In this document: piece after piece, positions 58,045 to 64,000 of the stretch
Layout of the letters: each line of letters starts with the position of its first letter
Position numbering within the stretch: the first letter of the stretch is position 1
DNA from: Trileptium ribeirensis
Taxonomy: Eukaryota > Nematoda > Enoplea > Enoplida > Thoracostomopsidae
DNA length: 64,000 bases
Direction: 5' to 3'
Assembly: GCA_030248225.1 (NCBI GenBank)
Contig: JASANE010029132.1
Span: 1-64,000, forward strand
Position numbers and translations under genes: made by a program
Notes under the pieces: model-generated
The model's database searches: none
What the model was told of the DNA's origin: nothing
The model's input: the letters and a program-made list of their open reading frames with translations, nothing else

Positions 58045-60925
58045 AATTTGCGCATTCAAATTGCATTCGATCCAATCCGACACCATACGACCCAACTATG
58101 CGCCTACTGCACACTCTACGTTTATATGTTGAGCGTATTCAAATTGCATTCGATCCAATCCGACACCATACGACCCAACTATGCGCCTACTGCACACTCT
58201 ACGTTTATATGTTGAGCGTATTCAAATTGCATTCGATCCAATCCGACACCATACGACCCAACTATGCGCCTACTGCACACTCTACGGTTATATGTTGAGC
58301 GTATTCAAATTGCATTCGATCCAATCCGACACCATACGACCCAACTATGCGCCTACTGCACACTCTACGTTTATATGTTGAGCGTATTCAAATTGCATTC
58401 GATCCGATCCGACACCATACGACACAACTATGCGCCTACTGCACACTCTACGTTTATATGTTGAGCGTATTCAAATTGCATTCGATCCGATCCGACACCA
58501 TACGACCCAACTATGCGCCTACTGCACACTCTACGTTTATATGTTGAGCGTATTCAAATTGCATTCGATCCGATCCGACACCATACGACACAACTATGCG
58601 CCTACTGCACACTCTACGTTTATATGTTGAGCGTATTCAAATTGCATTCGATCCGATCCGACACCATACGACACAACTATGCGCCTACTGCACACTCTAC
58701 GTTTATATGTTGAGCGTATTCAAATTGCATTCGATCCGATCCGACACCATACGACCAACTATGCGCCTACTGCACACTCTACGTTATATGTTGAGCGTAT
58801 CAATTGCATTCGATCCTATCCGACACCATACGACCCAACTATGCGCCTACTGCACACTCTACGGTTATATGTTGAGCGTATTCAAATTGCATTCGATCCA
58901 ATCGACACCATACGACCCAACTATGCGCCTACTGCACACTCTACGTTTATATGTTGAGCGTATTCAAATTGCATTCGATCCAATCCGACACCATACGACC
59001 CAACTATGCGCCTACTGCACACTCTACGTTTATATGTTGAGCGTATTCAATTGCATTCGATCCATCCGACACCATACGACCAACTATGCGCCTACTGCAC
59101 ACTCTACGTTATATGTTGAGCGTATTCAAATTGCATTCATCCGATCCGACACCATACGACCCAACTATGCGCCTACTGCACACTCTACGTTATATGTTGA
59201 GCTATTCAAATTGCATTCGATCCAATCCACACCATACGACCACTATGCGCTACTGCCCTCTACGTTTATATGTTGAGCGTATTCAAATTGCATTCGATCG
59301 ATCGACCATACGACCACTATGCGCTACTGCCCTCTACGTTTATATACGTTCCTTCATCCATCCACCCCCCCCCCCACACACTCTACCAACCCACACAACC
59401 ATACGACCAACTATGCGCCTACTGCACATCTCGTTTATATGTTGAGCGTATTCAAATTGCATCGATCATCGAACATACGACACTATGCGCTACTGCCACT
59501 CTACGTTTATATGTTGGTTTTGTTTTCCTTCCTCCTTTTTTTTTGGTTTTGTTTTCTTCCTCTCCTTTTTTTTTGGTTTTGTTTCTCCCAACCAATCCTT
59601 CTTTTATGTTGGGATTTATTATTCATTCTATCCTCTCCTTTTTTATGTTGGGTATTATTCATTTTTCCCCTATCCTCTCCTTTGATTTTATTGGTATTTT
59701 GATTTCTCCATCCTCTCCTCTTTTTATTTGTATTTTGATTTCTCTTATCCTCTGCCTTTTTTATTTGGGTATTTTGCATTTCTCCGACACATACACCAAT
59801 TATGCGCCTACTGCCACTCTACGTTTATATGTTGAGCGTATTCAAATTGCATTCGATCAGATCCGACACCATACGACCAACTATGCGCCTACTGCACACT
59901 CTACTTTATATGTTGAGCGTATTAAATTGCATTTTCCAATCGCCATACACCAATGCCACTGCACACTTACGATATGTTGAGCGTATTCAAATTGCATTCG
60001 ATCCAATCCGACACCATACGACCCAACTATGCGCCTACTGCACACTCTACGTTTATATGTTGAGCGTATTCAAATTGCATTCGATCCAATCCGACACCAT
60101 ACGACCCAACTATGCGCCTACTGCACACTCTACGTTTATATGTTGAGCGTATTCAAATTGCATTCGATCCAATCCGACACCATACGACCCAACTATGCGC
60201 CTACTGCACACTCTACGGTTATATGTTGAGCGTATTCAAATTGCATTCGATCCAATCCGACACCATACGACCCAACTATGCGCCTACTGCACACTCTACG
60301 TTTATATGTTGAGCGTACTCAAATTGCATTCGATCCGATCCGACACCATACGACACAACTATGCGCCTACTGCACTCTTTCTCATCATTCTTCCCCTCCC
60401 CCCCCCCCTACGTTTATATGTTGAGCGTATTCAAATTGCATTCGATCCGATCCGACACCATACGACACAACTATGCGCCTACTGCACACTCTACGTTTAT
60501 ATGTTGAGCGTATTCAAATTGCATTCGATCCGATCCGACACCATACGACACAACTATGCGCCTACTGCACACTCTACGTTTATATGTTGAGCGTATTCAA
60601 ATTGCATTCGATCCAATCCGACACCATACGACCCAACTATGCGCCTACTGCACACTCTACGTTTATATGTTGAGCGTATTCAAATTGCATTCGATCCGAT
60701 CCGACACCATACGACACAACTATGCGCCTACTGCACACTCTACGTTTATATGTTGAGCGTATTCAAATTGCATTCGATCCAATCCGACACCATACGACCC
60801 AACTATGCGCCTACTGCACACTCTACGTTTATATGTTGAGCGTATTCAAATTGCATTCGATCCAATCCGACACCATACGACACAACTATGCGCCTACTGC
60901 CCACTCTACGTTTATATGTTGATTG
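58045..60925. repeat. 83-bp satellite, ~34 copies, with a corrupted centre
   Basis: Clean 83-bp units (landmark gttgagcgtattcaaattgc) fill 58045-58750 and 59985-60925. Because 83 is not a multiple of three, the many 66-residue frames across them simply rotate through the unit and are not genes. Units differ at a few diagnostic sites (gatccaatcc or gatccgatcc; gaccc or gacac; cgttt or cggtt). Between 58755 and 59980 the units lose single bases, mostly in short homopolymers, and are interrupted by C- and T-rich low-complexity stretches (about 59350-59400 and 59515-59780). A second C-run insert lies at about 60377-60408. Confidence 0.97.
59515..59780. repeat. Polypyrimidine low-complexity insert in the 83-bp satellite
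   Basis: The segment is almost pure T/C with occasional ggt and att words (ttttggttttgttt, ccttcctcc, tatcctctcc), unlike anything else in the window. It may be a true pyrimidine tract, but its position in the error-rich centre of the satellite suggests a consensus artefact. Confidence 0.6.
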
Positions 60926-63034
60926 TGTTTTTTTACAAATCATTATAAAAATCGCATAAGATAAATTTTGGCGTGCGCTATCAGATCGAATCCAATGTGA
61001 AGACTCTATTTAAACTTGGAAATCTGCTTTAGATTAGATCGGAATCGGGGTCCGATGCAACGTTACCACAGTGGTTTGACTGATTTGACTTTTGCGCTTA
61101 CAGAATATGACCAGGTGTTCAGAGCACTTTTATATGAAATAAGGGCAAAATGAGTTTCTATCGATATGAAATACATTGTAGCACACAGAAATCAATGTGA
61201 AAACATGTCTCAACAAGGAGCAAAATAATGATTTACCGCCATATAAAGTAATAAGCTTGCGAATATTTAAACCAATAATTACAAATAAATCTTTCCCAGA
61301 TTTTGAAATCATCGATGCTCTCCAAGTTTTAGTGCATATTTCGCAATGTAATTACATCGGGTAATGTAGAAGAAACACTGTGTTCGAAAAGTGACAAAAT
61401 TATCGTTACCCTCCATCAACACTGGCATCCACGTGATGAAGCTGTGTTCTCATCATGAATATATTTAGTGCTATTCTATACCACTCGGGGGAGGGGGTCA
61501 GCACACGAAACTTGTCGTAATAAGAGTCTTAGAGACGCAAAATTGATCAGTCTTCTCAAATTGGATGCTAAACGTATATAACTGCGAAATTTTTTTGGAA
61601 GAATAAAATTTTACCTACCAAAACTTCATGACGCTTTTAAACCAACTTTTTATTATAGACTAAATTATGCGAAAATTAAACAGTTAACACAGAATTACGA
61701 TACAATAAAAGACATATAATAGGTAAGCGGTTATATCTCGTTAACATATTTTAATATAAACGGAGTCTCACGAAATATTTTTAACTTAAAAATTTGTAAT
61801 ATTTTTAACTTAAAAATTTGTAGTAGTTAATTTTTTATAAATATAAATTCTTCATTGAGGTGCTGAAATTAATTTATATCAGTTAAGGGAAATGTAACAC
61901 TCGGTAAGTAAAATATGTGCTGACATAAGGTAAACTTGGATTTACAAATAAATAGTGCAGGTTAATGAGTTTATAAGCATTGCACTGATAAATATTACTA
62001 AGTTGTTGATTTTCGAGATCAGGTTTTTGATATAAATTATAGCAGTTAGCAATTTTACTATTTCAACCATATATATGTCTATGCCGTATATACAGGCGAT
62101 TTAGTCTCATTATATAATTTCTATTTTAGCGGAACACAGAATTTATGCGCTTCAAACTTAGGGCAACTAAGTTTGTTAGGCAACTCAGCTCATTAGCTTC
62201 AGACTAGATTACGGAAAATGCTAATAGTGATAAAACTGTAAACGCTGAGTTCGTTTGAGGCTGCGGCGTCGGGAAACATCTTAATTTAAGGCTATCTATG
62301 AACAAGTGAAGTTTTCAAACATACAACTTTGAACAATGTTGGCGTAGCGATGACAAAAAAGCAACACAACAGAAGGTTAAAGACATATTAAAGCCCTTCC
62401 TTGTGAAATGTGCAACGTAAAAGCACGCCTATATTCGCCCTAGTGTGACAAGGCTAAAGCCCTTCAGCGTTGGTATAGAGGTACAGTGGAAAAATATTGC
62501 TACTTGGAATTAAAAGCTAAAAATCAAAGCTGTCTGAGGACGTTAGAAGGCCAGATATTTTGTGCAAAGCTGCGAAAAAGTTTGGTTTAAATTGATATTT
62601 TAATTAAATCCACTTTGGTTATAATAGTAAGGACTGAATGTGATTTCTCTACAGTAGTATTAACTTTTACTTTTATTGACCCAGTATTGACCGTTCTATA
62701 TCAAAAAATTTTGCGTTGATTGGCGCAAATCGGTAAAAAATGTTGCACACTCACCTGAATGTAGCTATTTTTCTACAAACTTCATATCTTTATACCTTTT
62801 ACTACGATTATGATTATGAAATAGAAGTATTAGGCGGCGAATAAATTAAGAGAAATTAGGCGCACTAATCTGTGTGTTTTTATTAGTCGCGAATTGCTTG
62901 TCAGGCAAGTCCTCAACCATTGCAACTGGTAATCAAGCACAATGATAGCAATATATATTCAGTTTTGAAAGTATTGTCCACATTGTCAAATGCGCTCCTT
63001 GTTGACAGAAAAATATATGTAACATATACTAGCG
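60926..63034. other. Unique AT-rich DNA after the 83-bp satellite
   Basis: A two-copy 24-bp repeat of atttttaacttaaaaatttg lies near 61775-61825. A minus-strand CATTCAG|GTGAGTG donor at about 62749-62762 has no credible exon. Confidence 0.55.
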
Positions 63035-63440
63035 CGAAGCTCGGAATATGGTCGAGATGGCACTTCGCACCACTTCGAGCTAAGTTTGAGGCCCATAGCC
63101 TTTGGCTAGCACGGATCTTCCTTGGTCATGCCGAGCCGTAGCTTAAATTTATGTTGAAAAGGCACCCCATATGTACGAAGAAATCCAAATTAAACTCTTA
63201 AGTTTTGGTTTAAATCTAGTTTTTGGTGTCGTTCGATTTGGCACACTGAGACCCACAAATTGAATGGTGTAAAAATGAACTTGATCAAGAGAATCGTTCA
63301 AAAGTTACGGGGAAAACGCAATTAAGTCATTATAAAAATGTTTTGATGTTAGAGCAATCCGAAAGAAATAATATCATAAGTTAGAAGCCAATATTAATAC
63401 ATTTAAAAGTTCATATATACATGTAATTTTGTGATGGAGC
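63035..63440 (+). repeat. Dispersed ~400-bp repeat, copy B
   Basis: This matches 20325-20740: cctttggctagcacggatct, cactgagacccacaaattga, cttgatcaagagaatcgttc and ttcaaaagttacggggaaaa. A 73-codon frame near its start is not recognisable as a protein. Confidence 0.8.
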
Positions 63441-64000
63441 AGGAGCAGTAGCGTACAATTTTCTTTAGGTACATAAATTATAGCTCAAAGTATTGGATAT
63501 TTAGCAATTAGTTTGTAAGAATAATAATGAAAACTGAAGAAAAAACATTAGTAAAACAATTATATATTACGAAATTAAAAAAGCTTTTTTAAACAGTTCC
63601 GTGAAGTAACTTGAGTGTAAACTAAGTAATATGATTTGCAAATCTTCGTTCTGCTTATTTTTTGAGATTTTTGATTGAACTAAACTCAAGGACGTCGTTC
63701 TTATAAGCAATACTTCCGTACTAATTTTTCAACTGCAGTCAGAAACTTGTGACATTGTTTTCATTTTTTCTATAGAGGATTCCTATTGTTATAGAAATGA
63801 TCAAAAGGAATATATTATAGTTTACAGGCGGCGAAAGTCCTTCAATATTTAAGGTTAAAATTTTATAATAGTCATTGCTGTACAAAACTTGATCTATACT
63901 TAAGCTTCATGGTAAGAACTATGGTTAATACCACTTTTAATGACGTAAGTGAAACGCATGCTATTTCGTTCTCGATATAGTAGGATCTAGCATTAGCCTA
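63441..64000. other. AT-rich DNA at the window end
   Basis: Nothing is supported here. Confidence 0.6.

Noticed and set aside
58098..60922. Many overlapping 66-residue frames (MRLLHTLRLYVER...)
   Set aside because: They arise from an 83-bp repeat read in rotating frames; 83 is not a multiple of three and there are no splice or start signals.

Overview
This window looks like non-coding DNA from an animal nuclear genome. It is AT-rich, most open reading frames are short and random, and I see no bacterial-style gene packing, operons or ribosome binding sites. I cannot name the species. An LMO7/LIMCH1-like coding motif, Merlin-like and other TIR elements, non-LTR retrotransposon remnants and tRNA-derived repeats point to an invertebrate bilaterian, but that is inference.

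I can support only two host coding exons, both on the minus strand: a 904-nt serine/asparagine-rich exon (44605-45508) and a 119-nt exon (22028-22146). Both have GT donors and AG acceptors. The first ends in phase 0 and the second starts in phase 0, so they could be neighbouring exons of one gene with an intron of about 22.4 kb. The short exon carries a W-x9-W-K-x-R-R-R pattern like the conserved region of LMO7/LIMCH1 cytoskeletal adaptors. If that is right, most of the window is intron.

The rest is dominated by repeats. About fifteen unrelated tandem arrays (units of 15, 38, 40, 64, 65, 75, 82, 83, 86, ~100, 120, ~133, 161, 192 and 209 bp) fill roughly a fifth of the sequence. The largest are a 20-copy 192-bp satellite (10554-14392) and an 83-bp satellite (58045-60925) whose middle looks damaged by sequencing or assembly error.

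Mobile elements include a decayed non-LTR reverse transcriptase (22380-24012, minus) in which an 82-bp piece of the C-terminal domain has become a minisatellite; a second, internally deleted LINE (51240-52260, minus); a Merlin/IS1595-like DNA transposon with terminal inverted repeats, a 9-bp target duplication and a broken transposase C-terminus (46016-47434); a 510-bp TIR element with a TAA duplication (21176-21685); two copies of a fold-back element (16642-16850, 30557-30781); four tRNA-derived sequences; and several dispersed families. One of these families pairs GC-rich blocks with A-tracts phased at about one helical turn.

Region by region: 1-10.5 kb holds unique AT-rich DNA and four small arrays; 10.5-14.4 kb the main satellite; 14.4-22 kb MITEs and dispersed repeats; 22-25.3 kb the small exon, LINE and 38-bp array; 25.3-37.8 kb mostly unique DNA with GC-rich repeat islands; 37.8-44.5 kb the 209-bp array and tRNA-derived pieces; 44.6-47.4 kb the large exon and Merlin-like element; 47.4-52.3 kb the 161-bp array and second LINE; 52.3-64 kb AT-rich DNA and the 83-bp satellite.
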